From Polyangiaceae bacterium (lineage in GTDB: Bacteria > Myxococcota_A > Polyangia > Polyangiales > Polyangiaceae): DNA of 64,000 nucleotides. The position numbers and the translations under genes are program-made. Shown here in pieces: positions 37,875-47,566 of the stretch (positions are counted from its first letter, which is position 1; each line of letters begins with the position of its first letter). The stretch covers positions 1 to 64,000 of the forward strand of contig JADJRH010000002.1 in NCBI GenBank assembly GCA_016712345.1. The letters are read 5' to 3'. The notes beneath the pieces were generated by a model that did no database searches, was not told the DNA's origin, and saw only the letters and a program-made list of their open reading frames with translations.

Positions 37875-38516
37875 TCATTGCGCGGCGCACGCTTTCTGAA
37901 AGAAGTTCCATGCTTCCGCCGCGGAGGGGATGATGAACTTTCGGAATCGGCGGTTCTCGACCAAGTAGAACTCCGATTCGATTAGGCCGGTAGTATCGAG
38001 CCAGCGCTTGTACTCGCGCATGAGCGTTTCGCGGTCCAAGGTGGAGGGCCCGAGGGCTGGTTTCCCGAAAATGTCGTGAGCAATTCCTCGGACATGGTTG
38101 TGAACGTAGAGCACTCTCGTTCTTTCCCCCTCCTTGAGTCGCACTGCGAGCTGCCGAGCCGCGCCTTCAGGAATGGCAACGTGCGTCGCCGTGCCCTTTG
38201 AAGCGAAAACAGACATGAATGGTGTGACTTCGCGAGGTGCCGACAGTGCGACCACCAAATACTCCTCATCGGCATGCTTGACGAGTCGGCGGAAAGCCTT
38301 GAGAATATCGAGGTTCTGGCAATTGTCGGCTCGAGACAATTGCGCCTGGCCCCCGGTCTGAAGAGCGTACTGGAAATGCTCGTCGAGCTTCTGCTGAAGG
38401 ACAGGGTCGCAGTTCTTGATCCGAAATGGAGGCTCGAACCGCTCAACGAGGTCGTTCCACGCGAAGTCTGTTATATCGCCGATAATAGCTTCGATGCCCG
38501 AGTTGCGTGAGTTCAT
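37875..38516 (-). CDS. Unknown protein with JAB/RadC-like motif
   Basis: 213 residues. VLYVHNHVRG, then GPSTLDRETL after an insert (about 135-165), resembles the HxH...S..D metal site of JAB/MPN proteins such as RadC, but the usual spacing is shorter and no clear upstream Glu is seen. Family assignment is tentative. It lies 60 bp after the GIY-YIG-like gene in one cassette, and ends close to the attC. Confidence 0.5.
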   Translation of the reverse strand: MNSRNSGIEAIIGDITDFAWNDLVERFEPPFRIKNCDPVLQQKLDEHFQYALQTGGQAQLSRADNCQNLDILKAFRRLVKHADEEYLVVALSAPREVTPFMSVFASKGTATHVAIPEGAARQLAVRLKEGERTRVLYVHNHVRGIAHDIFGKPALGPSTLDRETLMREYKRWLDTTGLIESEFYLVENRRFRKFIIPSAAEAWNFFQKACAAQ

Positions 38517-38576
38517 GATGCTCCAAGTTGCTTACGTCGAAAAATGACTGGGTTAGAGGGTTGTGCCCTCTTGCGA

Positions 38577-39080
38577 TCACGTCGGCCGTCGAACATCTCT
38601 GTATCGACGCGTGCTCACTTCCGGCAGAAGCGGCGCGTACTTGCCTGTGTTGAAGATGCGCAGGTGCACACCATCCAACGGATCTGGGGCGGTGGCGAGG
38701 CTCTGCGAGTTATAGGCCGGCTGATGAGCGTAAATCAGCAGGATCTCTATGGCGGCTACCAAACGGACATCAATTCGCTGGTCGTATCGAGGTCGCTTGT
38801 CAGCCACCCATTGCTCCCAGGTCGAGAACACTCCAACCGTAGCAGCTCGTACGTGGACAACGTCGGATTCTCCCGCTGCCCACGACTTGGAATGCGACTC
38901 GAGGCGGTGCTGAATTTCTTCGCTGCGACCAATATACAGCAGTTGACTGGGGCCATACAACGAGTGGTGACCACAGAGTTGATACAGCACATGTTGCTCC
39001 GTCACGGAGAAGCTCTTCAGGTCGCCGAGGTTCCCGACGATCTCCCAATGGACGTCGTAGAGCCGTTCAAGGTCTGCCAT
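38577..39080 (-). CDS. GIY-YIG-like nuclease
   Basis: 167 residues. GPSQLLYIGRSEEIQHRLES (about 44-63) matches the central YIG strand with the conserved Arg. VAAIEILLIYAHQPAYNSQ (about 108-126) matches the catalytic Glu helix and the Asn-containing end typical of short GIY-YIG nucleases. I chose the ATG at 39080 because GGAGGT stands 7 nt upstream on the - strand. It is the first gene of a two-gene cassette; a defence role is inferred. Confidence 0.75.
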   Translation of the reverse strand: MADLERLYDVHWEIVGNLGDLKSFSVTEQHVLYQLCGHHSLYGPSQLLYIGRSEEIQHRLESHSKSWAAGESDVVHVRAATVGVFSTWEQWVADKRPRYDQRIDVRLVAAIEILLIYAHQPAYNSQSLATAPDPLDGVHLRIFNTGKYAPLLPEVSTRRYRDVRRPT

Positions 39081-39146
39081 GACCCACCTCCGGAAACTCT
39101 TGATCTTGAAGGCGCGGCTCACGATCATCTGTGAGTGGCCATGCCT

Positions 39147-39235
39147 GCCGAACGTGGCAATCTGCTGCGGGCACTTGAGCAAGTGCGCTTGCGCACGCCG
39201 CGATGGTGCCCGTCAGCAGCATTGCCGAGTTAGGT
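39147..39235 (-). other. attC site, type V (89 bp)
   Basis: Boxes GCCGAAC and GTTAGGT. Confidence 0.9.
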
Positions 39236-40396
39236 ACCTGACCCCCAGTAGAGCGCTTTCGAAATTGGAATTGCGCCGCTCGCGTTTGGTTGGGAACAAG
39301 CGTTTCCCAATTGTGTACACGACGCAGGCCCAAGAGCGCTGGTCCGATGTGTACACACAATCGATTTCGCGCTGCCAAACCCACGAAAACCTCCGCGCAG
39401 AACGCATACTACCTGTATCAACCGCCATGTCAACGCTTTCGCGTGCGCCGCGAGGACAGCGAAGGTTGATGCCCAACGCAGGCAATGTGGCGTACGACAG
39501 CGAAGGCCAAACCGCGACCACGCGGTCTGGCCCATAACACACTACGAGCGCTCGGAGTGACAGCGAGACGGTGAGGGCGTGGTCCGAATTTCAGGGAGCT
39601 TTTCGCCGAAGGCGGAGGGGAAACGCTTACACCTGAGAGTTTCGGCGATCTACCCATGCGGCACAAAAAGCGCCTGACCTGTCGCTTTGAGTGTGTACAC
39701 GGAGTGCCGACTGACGCGATGCCTCCCGGGGACGACCTGAAATACAAGTTTGCTCATCCGAAGGTGCAACTGAAGGCGTTTCGAGGCCCGCTTAGCTTGA
39801 AAAGAAACATACCAGCGCACCTGACCTCAAGCGAAGCGCGACAAAGTGTACACGCACTATGGCTACCGATACCGTCGTGTTGGCGATATTCATGACCGCC
39901 CCGAAAAATAAGCGAAGCGCGACAAGTGTACCCATTAAAACCTACCCAATCTCGACTGCGTACACGTGGGTACACATGAACTTTTCGAAACGAAATGAAG
40001 CGCCATCCAACACCAGGCGGTTTTCAATTGAGTCATGCCGCCCCGAATGTGTCGCATCGAAACCGAATGGGTCAACTCCAAATCAACCGACTCCCACATG
40101 GTCCGATCACAAATAGATGACGGCTTATGAATATACCCCACCGGATGAACCAGATGCGTGTTGCGGGGGAGAGCGTTTTGGACCGATCCGTTTCGCCTTT
40201 CAACCCAGCCGCCGGTGAGAAAGGTCAAGTTTGCACGACCCTTAGAAAAGCGCCTTTACCTGCGAAATACCCTACGTCACCCACCGAGAAAATTCAGGCG
40301 AGCTTACCCACACAATTGCTGCGTACCTTTATCTGCGAAATACCCTACGTCACCCACCGAAAAAATCCAGGCGATTCTACCCACGAAATTCTGTGT
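39236..40396 (-). repeat. ORF-less cassette body, family A, copy A4
   Basis: Type V-linked subgroup of family A (GTACCTGACCCCCAG start). The CCAAACCGCG hairpin is present near 39508. It alone has a 73-bp tandem duplication of its natural start: units begin at 40261 and 40334, and the inner one has a decayed cassette-end motif. Confidence 0.8.
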
Positions 40397-40497
40397 ACCT
40401 AACGTGCCGTTGAGCTGCAGACATCCTGAGCCAGCAGCGCGGCCGAAGGACGCGCTGCGCCGCGATGGTGGCTGGCAGATCCAACGGCGAGTTAGAT
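40397..40497 (-). other. attC site, singleton
   Basis: Boxes ACCTAAC and GTTAGAT. Stem CCGTT-GAGCTG-CAGACATCC pairs with CCGTT, G, GATCTG, C, CAGCCACC. Confidence 0.87.
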
Positions 40498-40558
40498 ATT
40501 TCGTACAGGTAGGATCCGATTTCCGTCCTCCGGCGCGGCGGGCAGCGTGGTAGTCCGA

Positions 40559-41923
40559 TCATGGGTGTTTCTTCGGCGCCGCAGCGCCACTAGCCGTCGG
40601 CGGCTTCGGGATTGCAGGGCCGGCCGCGCCCGCAGGCGCATTCGCGGCGGGCAGCGACTCCGACTGCTCCGGCGGAAGGTACTTCTTGTCGACCGCCATG
40701 CCCCACGCCTTGAGGATGTCGTTGTCGGTGGCACCCACAGCATGTTTCACGAACTTGATGTGAGTCCCAAACATCAGCCACGTGGTGGAAGTGCCGCTCA
40801 GGAGCGGATGGTACTCTACGTGTCGGGGATCCTTCGATATCGGGTTCGCCGTACACAGCCCTGCCGCGTGCGCCACCGCCTCAAACGCGCGCTGCTCGTG
40901 ATCGAAAAGGGAAGGGGCCTTGTCTGTTTTGTACTGTCCCTGATACGTCCCCTCAGCAGCCTTGTCGCCATAGTGGTTGACGTCGAGCGCGAGCCCCACG
41001 AGATGCCAACTACCGCCAGCCTGATGGGTCTTCCGGAACGCATCGGGATCCGGCGAACCCTTCCACGGACCGTAGAGCTCGATGTCCCACTTATCTGCCT
41101 GGGCGACGAGATCGGTTTTCAGCTTGGTGACGAACTCTGGACACAGCTTCTTGTCGGCAAGCTGGGATTCCAGGGTCTTCTCTGGATCGAAGGGCCGGAG
41201 GACGCGGCGATACTTCTTCTCCAGCCAAAGTTTGATCTCTTTCTTCGTTTCGTCGTCCACGATCCCGTTCACGGTGCCCTTGAACGTGGGTGTGACCTCG
41301 ACGACCTTTCCGTCAACCTCACGGTGCTTGAGACTCGCGTGGATCTGGAACCGTCTCACGATGAACGCGGTGCGTGCGCCGAAGCTGCCGTCCGCCTTGC
41401 ATTCCTGCGGAATCGCACCGGTGCTGGTCATGAAGAGGGCGCGGTAACCGAACCTCAAAAGGTGCTCCTGCAGATCGCTCACCCAGCGAAATGGGACCGT
41501 GGCGTCCGTGCTCCCCTGCTTCAGCTCGATCTCCGCGTCGGTCAGCGCGCTGATGGGCTTCTTGAGGTCCTTGTCGACCGCGTATGTGTACTTCGCCTTG
41601 TTGGTGCTCAGTACCTCGTAGTATGGGACAGCCTCGTCAGCCACCACCTTCACGTATGCGCCGCCGCCAGTCGCGGCTCCAGGAGAGGATGGTTGTGTTT
41701 CCGAACTGGAAGGCTGTGTTTCCGCGCCGGAAGGCTGTGTCCCCGTGCTCGACGGCTTCGTTTCCGAACTGGAAGGCTGTGTTTCCGCGCCCGACGGCTT
41801 CTTCTCTGTACCGTTTGATTCAGACGCGGCGGCCCCGCTGCCACTGCCCGTTCGAGCCTGCGCATAGGCGACAGCGTCTCGGCCGGGTGGCTTGGGAGGA
41901 TGTGGCTTGGTCTTATCGCCCAT
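40559..41923 (-). CDS. Peptidoglycan-binding M15-like peptidase, probable T6SS effector
   Basis: 454 residues. About 35-85 is low-complexity (repeats of GAETQPSSSETKPS type). About 150-235 is a peptidoglycan-binding domain (LQEHLLRFGY, then ADGSFGARTAFIVRRFQ, then GIVDDETKK). About 300-375 resembles an M15 D-Ala-D-Ala peptidase metal site (GSWHLVGLALDVNHYG and HVEYHP). It should cleave cell-wall stem peptides. The PAAR gene 4 bp upstream suggests delivery by a type VI secretion spike. No immunity gene or signal peptide is seen, odd for such an effector. Confidence 0.72.
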   Translation of the reverse strand: MGDKTKPHPPKPPGRDAVAYAQARTGSGSGAAASESNGTEKKPSGAETQPSSSETKPSSTGTQPSGAETQPSSSETQPSSPGAATGGGAYVKVVADEAVPYYEVLSTNKAKYTYAVDKDLKKPISALTDAEIELKQGSTDATVPFRWVSDLQEHLLRFGYRALFMTSTGAIPQECKADGSFGARTAFIVRRFQIHASLKHREVDGKVVEVTPTFKGTVNGIVDDETKKEIKLWLEKKYRRVLRPFDPEKTLESQLADKKLCPEFVTKLKTDLVAQADKWDIELYGPWKGSPDPDAFRKTHQAGGSWHLVGLALDVNHYGDKAAEGTYQGQYKTDKAPSLFDHEQRAFEAVAHAAGLCTANPISKDPRHVEYHPLLSGTSTTWLMFGTHIKFVKHAVGATDNDILKAWGMAVDKKYLPPEQSESLPAANAPAGAAGPAIPKPPTASGAAAPKKHP

Positions 41924-41927
41924 GAAC

Positions 41928-42473
41928 TTACACCTCCACGAGCTTGGTCACCCGAAACCTCGCTCCGAACTGCAGTCGGACCGTTCCACCAGCCGCCTCC
42001 GGCAATTCGTAGAAGCCTTCACTGTCGGTGCTTCCGCGGATCTCGGTTCCATCTGGTAGATCGGCCGAAAACGGCATGTCCGGTATCGGGACGTCAGCCG
42101 TCGTCACGAGTCGGAACCGGAGCTTGGCCGCTGACCGTTGGGGCGCGCGCGTATACTCTCCAATCAGGACATTAGGACTGCCGTCCACCAGCCGCCCACT
42201 ACCGCCGCAGTGGGCGTCCTGGTCGCCGAGCCGGTGAGCCTTGCGTTCGTTAATGAGCACGCGCGGCGCTCCGCGGACGGCTGTCCACGACTGCTCGCCA
42301 CAGCAGTCCGCGTGCTTCCCCTCGTCGTCCACACGGAGGGCTGGGCGGCCGTTGATGAGGACGTTGCCCGAGCCCGTCACGGCCGGCCCGATCGCTTGAT
42401 GCGGACACCGTGGGCACGAATGGCCATCCGCCGCAACGTGCGAACGATCTCCTTTTCTTCCTGCCGGCTTCAT
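41928..42473 (-). CDS. PAAR-domain spike protein with C-terminal beta domain
   Basis: 181 residues. The first 105 form a PAAR-like repeat region (GSGNVLINGRPALRVDDEG, APRVLINERKAHRLGDQDAH, DGSPNVLIG) with the usual Cys/His pairs. About 115-175 looks like a small beta-sandwich (AKLRFRLVTTADVPIPDMPF, then TDSEGFYELPEAAGG). PAAR proteins cap the type VI needle and carry effectors. AAGGAG precedes the ATG at 42473, fixing the start. Confidence 0.82.
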   Translation of the reverse strand: MKPAGRKGDRSHVAADGHSCPRCPHQAIGPAVTGSGNVLINGRPALRVDDEGKHADCCGEQSWTAVRGAPRVLINERKAHRLGDQDAHCGGSGRLVDGSPNVLIGEYTRAPQRSAAKLRFRLVTTADVPIPDMPFSADLPDGTEIRGSTDSEGFYELPEAAGGTVRLQFGARFRVTKLVEV

Positions 42474-42635
42474 TCGCTCTCTCCTTCGTGACGTCTCGCC
42501 GCTATCCATGAGGAATCGAGGTGCAACGTGTTCGAACCCAGGAACCTCGCAGACGGGTGGATCTCAGAGCTGGATCTAGGGCCTGGAGGGTGACGGCTCA
42601 GCGCCGCCGCTCTGCTCTCGCTGTTGTCGATACAT

Positions 42636-42739
42636 ATCTAACGTGGGGTTGTGCTGCAAGCCCCGAAAGCAAGCAGAGGGGCGCGTCAGCGACGCTCTGC
42701 GCAGCGTCGGGGTTTGTCAGAACCAACCCCTGGTTGGGC
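42636..42739 (-). other. attC site, type III
   Basis: Boxes ATCTAAC and GTTGGGC; two outer pairs are mismatched. Confidence 0.9.
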
Positions 42740-43756
42740 ACCGTACGCTGGGTAGATTTCTCTCGAATTTGCACCACCGCACGGCTTGTTTTGAAGGGGA
42801 AATGTGCGTCCGATAAATGTACACAAGAGCGTCCAAGTGAGGATCGCCGAATGTGTACACTGGTCAAGTTTCGCGCCATAAACCCACCAACCGCTGCGTA
42901 CGCGCCGTAGACTACGCGTATCAACATGACCGTCAAGTACAATCTGTAGCCGCGAGGGTGATGCGCTCGGGGGGATAACGCTACGCTCACGAAAACGCTG
43001 GCGTACATGCAACCGCCGACGAGTCGAAAAGAAAGTCGGAAGGCCGAGCCGCGGCCTACGGGCGAACGCGAAGTATCGAAAGCAAAGACGCCTCGCCGTG
43101 AGGAACCGAAATACAAGGTGGTTTATCCGAAGGTGCGAATCAAGCGCTTCGAAAAACCGCACAGCTTGCGGAAAAACATCACCGCACCTGACACTCAGCG
43201 AAGCGCGATATGTGTACACGCACCGAAGTTACCCATGCCGACGTGTTGGCGACCGCACGCCGATGCCGACAAAAACAAGCGAAGCGCGACAAGTGTACCC
43301 ATGTGAAGGCCGTCCGAATTATTGTGTACACGTGGGTACATTCTACCTTTTCGAAAAGAAGCGAAGCGCGACTCGTGGGGCAACCGTTTCGACTCAACAA
43401 TACCGCTGCTGGAGCGAAGCGACCAAACCCCCGTGACGGACTGCGCCTCCATTGAAATGGACCCCTCCACTCAACAGTCAACCAGTCAACCAGTCAACCA
43501 GTCAACCAGTCAACCAGTCAACCAGTCAACCAGTCAACCTTACCGCCCCACGCGATATGTTATTTCCGAGGGTAGAAACATCTCTCTCGCAGACACGCTC
43601 ATTGTCAAATTCAGAATCGCAACTGAAGGGTAAGATAGCAGGTAAAGCTTGATCAAATGTGCCTTCAAAATAGACTCAACAACGCTTCCTCAAGCCAAGG
43701 CCTGACACTGCCTTTCTGGGAAAAAAGATGAGCGCCTCTACCCAGAAATTCTGTGT
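42740..43756 (-). repeat. ORF-less cassette body, family C, copy C4
   Basis: Shares the 42940-43010 variant and the shortened GC hairpin with C2. One A is missing at about 43173 (GGAAAAACATC), which shifts any frame across it. Confidence 0.8.
43476..43539. repeat. Tandem AGTCAACC repeat, 8 units
   Basis: Eight perfect units in body C4. Confidence 0.95.
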
Positions 43757-43845
43757 GCCCAACGTGGCAATCTGCTGCGGGCACTTGAGCAAGTGCGCTT
43801 GCGCACGCCGCGATGGTGCCCGTCAGCAGCATTGCCGAGTTAGGT
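43757..43845 (-). other. attC site, type V (89 bp)
   Basis: Boxes GCCCAAC and GTTAGGT. Confidence 0.9.
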
Positions 43846-45105
43846 ACCTGACCCCCAGTAGAGCGCTTTCGAAATTGGAATTGCGCCGCTCGCGTTTGGT
43901 TGGGAATAAGCGATTCCCAATTGTGTACACGACGCAGGCCCAAGAGCGCTGGTCCGATGTGTACGCACAATCGATTTCGCGCTGTCAAACCCACGAAAAC
44001 CTCCGCGCAAAACGCATACTACCTGTATCAACCGGCATGTCAACGCTTTCGCGTGCGCCACGAGGACAGCCAAGGTCGATGCCCAACGCAGGCAATGCGG
44101 CAAACGATTGCGAAGGCCAAACCGCGACCACGCGGTTTGGCCCATGACACAATACGAGCGCTCCGAGTGACAGCGAGACGGTGAGGGGTGAGGGCGTGGT
44201 GCGAATTTCATGGAGCCTTTCGCCGAAGGCGGACGGGAAACGCGTACGCCTGAAAGTTTTGGCGATCTACCCATACGCTACAAAAACGCGTGACCTGTCG
44301 CTTCGAATGTGTACACGGAGTGCCGACTGACGCGATGCCTCCCAGGGAGGAACCGAAATACAAGTTTGCTCATCCGAAGGTGCAACTGAAGGCGTTTCGA
44401 GGCCCACTTAGCTTGAAAAGAAACATACAGCGCACCTGACCTCAAGCGAAGCGCGAAAAAATGTACACGCACTGCGGCTAACCGATGCCGTCGTGTTAGC
44501 GATATTCATGATCGCCCCGAAAATAGGCGAAGCGCGACAAGTGTACCCATGAAAACCTACCCAATCTCGACTGCGCACACGTGGGTACACATGAACTTTT
44601 CGGAACGAAATAAAGCGCCGTCCAATGCGAGGTGGCTTTCAACTGAGTCATGCCGCGGTGGATGTGTCGCATCGAAAACCGAACGGGTCGACTCAAAATC
44701 TACCCACTCCCACATGGTCCGATCACAAATAGATGACGGCTTATGAATATCCCCCACCGGATGAACCAGATGCGTGCTGCGGTTGGAGAACGTTTTGGAC
44801 CGACCCGTTTCGCCCTCAACCGGCCGGCAGTGTAGAAAGGTCAAGTGTACACGACCTTGAAAAAACGCCTCCATCCACCGACCTACCCACGAAATTCTGT
44901 GTACCCAACGCGCCAATCTGCTGCGAGGATGAACGACACACTTGTCGCGGGAGTAGAATTTTGGGGCCGACCGTCTTGCCCTCAGCCCAGCGGCCAGTGA
45001 AGAAAGGCCAGTGTGCTCGACCCTTAGAAAAGCGCCTCGATCCTCGAAGTGCCCGCGTCACCCACCGAAAAAAATCCAGGCGATTCTACCCACGAAATTC
45101 TGTGT
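43846..45105 (-). repeat. ORF-less cassette body, family A, copy A5 (with attC relic)
   Basis: The longest ORF-less body. The family A sequence runs to about 44902 and is followed by an attC remnant. Then comes a second, partial natural 5' end (about 44940-45105) of the same family. It is best read as two A-type bodies merged by a deletion. Confidence 0.75.
44903..44927 (-). other. attC relic (left arm only)
   Basis: ACCCAAC box with the CCAAT-CTGCTG stem half. The right arm and GTTRRRY box are absent. The left arm matches that of the site at 50319. Confidence 0.7.
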
Positions 45106-45206
45106 ACCTAACGTGGTATTCTGCTGCGGGCAGGCGGCGCAAGCAGAGCGGACGAAGGACGCTCTGCGCAGCAAGCCTGACCGACAGCAGCAATACCTGG
45201 TTGGAC
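45106..45206 (-). other. attC site, type II
   Basis: Boxes ACCTAAC and GTTGGAC; same loop variant as at 8740. Confidence 0.9.
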
Positions 45207-45623
45207 ATCCCAAGCTCCGAGCCCCACCGTTTAGGATGAGGCTGAGACATGGTAAAAAGACGAATCGAAACGCTAAGCCATGTCGTTGAGCACGTGCCGA
45301 CAAGAAAGTCGATGAGGGTGCCGCGAGCCGAGGAGCAGCGCATCGTAGGGAGCGTCCAACCCATGCGCTGGTCGATGGCGCAGGGCAGGGCGTCGAGCCC
45401 GAGCGAGGTGGTGAAGGGGCAGGTGAAGGGGCAGACCAAAGCGGACGAAGCCAAAGGAGCGGCTGCGCTCCACGGCCGTCCCGCCGCCTCTGACGCACGG
45501 GTGAAAAGAGCAAAGAGGAATCGCTGTTTTTCTGGGTGAAATTGGGAGGCATCGGGGGGGGAGCACGAAACCGACGGTCGAATGGACGCAACTCGAAGAG
45601 GGCCAAAACCGATAGATCTTCAG

Positions 45624-45721
45624 GGGTGTCCGCAAGGGCCGGCCGGGGAGTCGCCCAGAAAGAGGACTCGAAGAGAGCAGGGCGGAGAGGGCGACTCCCC
45701 GGCCGGCCCTTGCGGACACCC
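45624..45721. repeat. Perfect 33-bp inverted repeat, GxxExxY copy 3
   Basis: Arms and loop unchanged from the other two copies. Confidence 0.9.
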
Positions 45722-45822
45722 TGCGAGCCAATCGAGCGCGCCGCGTCGAAAAGTTGCGCCCAATGGGTAGGAATGGTCCTCCCCGAAGCCCTGAAACCAC
45801 CCGAGAACAAGAGCGTCTCCCC

Positions 45823-46197
45823 ATGCTGTTATACAAGGAGTTGAGTCAAGAGGTGGTGGGAGCGGCGTTGGAAGTGCACCGTCACCTGGGGCCAGGTTTG
45901 CTGGAGTCGGCCTATGACCATGCGCTATGTCATGAGCTTGGGCTTCGACGGCTGCACTACCGTCGACAAGTGGAAGTGCCAGTCCACTACAAGGGCGTGG
46001 TACTCGGCTCGTGGCTGCGCATGGACCTTTTGGTCGAAGAGCGAATCGTCGTGGAAGTCAAAGCGGTCGAACAGTCTCTACCCATCCACGGTGCTCAACT
46101 GCTGACTTACCTTCGACTCAGTGGTTATCGCGTCGGTCTGCTGATAAACTTCAACTCGTTACATCTGAAAAGTGGCATCGTGCGTCGGGTGATCTGA
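45823..46197 (+). CDS. GxxExxY protein, copy 3
   Basis: 124 residues, the same protein as copies 1 and 2. One C is missing upstream near 45785 (TCCCCGAAGCC), outside the coding part. This shows the upstream in-frame extension seen in the other copies is not conserved, which supports the internal ATG. Confidence 0.88.
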   Translation: MLLYKELSQEVVGAALEVHRHLGPGLLESAYDHALCHELGLRRLHYRRQVEVPVHYKGVVLGSWLRMDLLVEERIVVEVKAVEQSLPIHGAQLLTYLRLSGYRVGLLINFNSLHLKSGIVRRVI

Positions 46198-46236
46198 ACG
46201 ATCTGACTGTCAAGTTGCCTTACTCACATAGGGTAT

Positions 46237-46331
46237 GTCCAACGTGGGGCTGTGCTGTGGCCGCGCCGCAGCGCGCGCGGCACCGCCGCGCGCGCTGCGG
46301 CGCGGCCATCTGCACCAGCCCGGAGTTGGGG
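46237..46331 (-). other. attC site, type VII (95 bp)
   Basis: Boxes GTCCAAC and GTTGGGG. Identical to the site at 21516 except in the left outer box, where the neighbour contributes. Confidence 0.88.
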
Positions 46332-46414
46332 GGCATCTTGCGGTGACGCTCTGAGTCCATGTCGTACCCGTTCCATAAATGAGATTCTCATCAGAAGGCG
46401 GTAACTTGCCAAGG

Positions 46415-47407
46415 CTATTCCAGCATCACCTCACTGCTGCAATGGGCACAGCGAGTTCCGCCCCAGTACCATATTCCGCCGAATCGCGCACAGAGCTTGT
46501 CACCGACGCGGACCAATGCCCCATACAGCAATGCGCCGAAGATCCACCAGTATGAGCGCCACATCCAGCCAGCCAATAGCGCGAGCAGCAAGAATGGCAG
46601 GCCAGCAGCATCGAGTCCGTCTGCACGAGGATACACGCGGAGGCTCCGCTGGCCGCAGCTCGGACACTCCTTCGGTGCTGTTCGCCATGCGATGGTCAGA
46701 GTCAGCACGGCGGCAACGAGCGTTCCTGACGCGTATAGCAGCATGCACAGACCCAGCATACGCCAGGTGATGGGATGGAGTCCCTTGGCGGAGACGAAGC
46801 CCGGCTCCATCTCGAGAAACCCGTGCAGGTTGATGGTTTCCCACGTTCCTTCCAACCCCTTCGATGGGAACCCCCAATGGTATACTTCCAACGACAGCGT
46901 GTCGAGCGAACCCATGGCAAACGCCGCGAACGCGAACATGACGCCACCATGGACGCCAAGAGAGAGGAGGGCACTCTGGACCGCTCGGCAGTGCATGGTG
47001 TAGTCTATGGCCCCACCTTGGGTTACGAGACGGTTCGCCCTGAGGGACATGGTCGTGCCGAGTGTAGCGAAGCAAAGCACTGTCAAGACCAGGAGCCAAT
47101 TGGCTTCGCGAGCTGCATCGATAGCTACGAGGATGCATCCTAGATGTCCGGCGTAAAGAGCGCCGCTTGTAAATGCCGTTGCGGGCACCCAAAGTGGCAT
47201 AGGCAGATGCTTTATCGTGCTCGGCGAAGCGCGATGCACAGCCGGAGCATCAGTGACGGGGTGCGCGATGGAATGGGTCCAGGCTGCGCGTGCCTTCACT
47301 GAACCGAGACGCCACATGATTGCGCCAAGGAGGATGCCAGCCGTGAGCGCCACGAGCAGCACGCGAAGTGGGGAATTGAGCACGCGAAGGTACAGGGGAT
47401 TGAGCAT
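46415..47407 (-). CDS. Membrane protein with C-terminal zinc ribbon, copy 2
   Basis: Same sequence as the gene at 21694-22686, with no difference found by eye over the entire cassette. The two copies are separated by 24 kb of other cassettes, so a whole-cassette copy or re-insertion event is recent. Confidence 0.7.
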   Translation of the reverse strand: MLNPLYLRVLNSPLRVLLVALTAGILLGAIMWRLGSVKARAAWTHSIAHPVTDAPAVHRASPSTIKHLPMPLWVPATAFTSGALYAGHLGCILVAIDAAREANWLLVLTVLCFATLGTTMSLRANRLVTQGGAIDYTMHCRAVQSALLSLGVHGGVMFAFAAFAMGSLDTLSLEVYHWGFPSKGLEGTWETINLHGFLEMEPGFVSAKGLHPITWRMLGLCMLLYASGTLVAAVLTLTIAWRTAPKECPSCGQRSLRVYPRADGLDAAGLPFLLLALLAGWMWRSYWWIFGALLYGALVRVGDKLCARFGGIWYWGGTRCAHCSSEVMLE

Positions 47408-47465
47408 CACCAATCCCCGTCGATGAGTGCGGTCAGGGTGCGCCACACTCGGCGTTGCCTAGCCC

Positions 47466-47566
47466 CCCCAACGTGGCAATCTGCTGCAAGCCCCAAAAGC
47501 AAGCAGAGCGGCCGAAGGACGCTCTGCGCAGCGTTGGGGTTTGCCAGCAGCATTGCCGAGTTAGGT
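47466..47566 (-). other. attC site, type I
   Basis: Boxes CCCCAAC and GTTAGGT. Confidence 0.9.

Larger units (their letters stand above)
45253..46236 (+). mobile_element. GxxExxY element, copy 3
   Basis: Preceded by the same cassette start as copy 1 (45207-45252) but without the CACGGAGGA stretch. The gene-free part before the ORF is about 570 bp. Confidence 0.6.
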
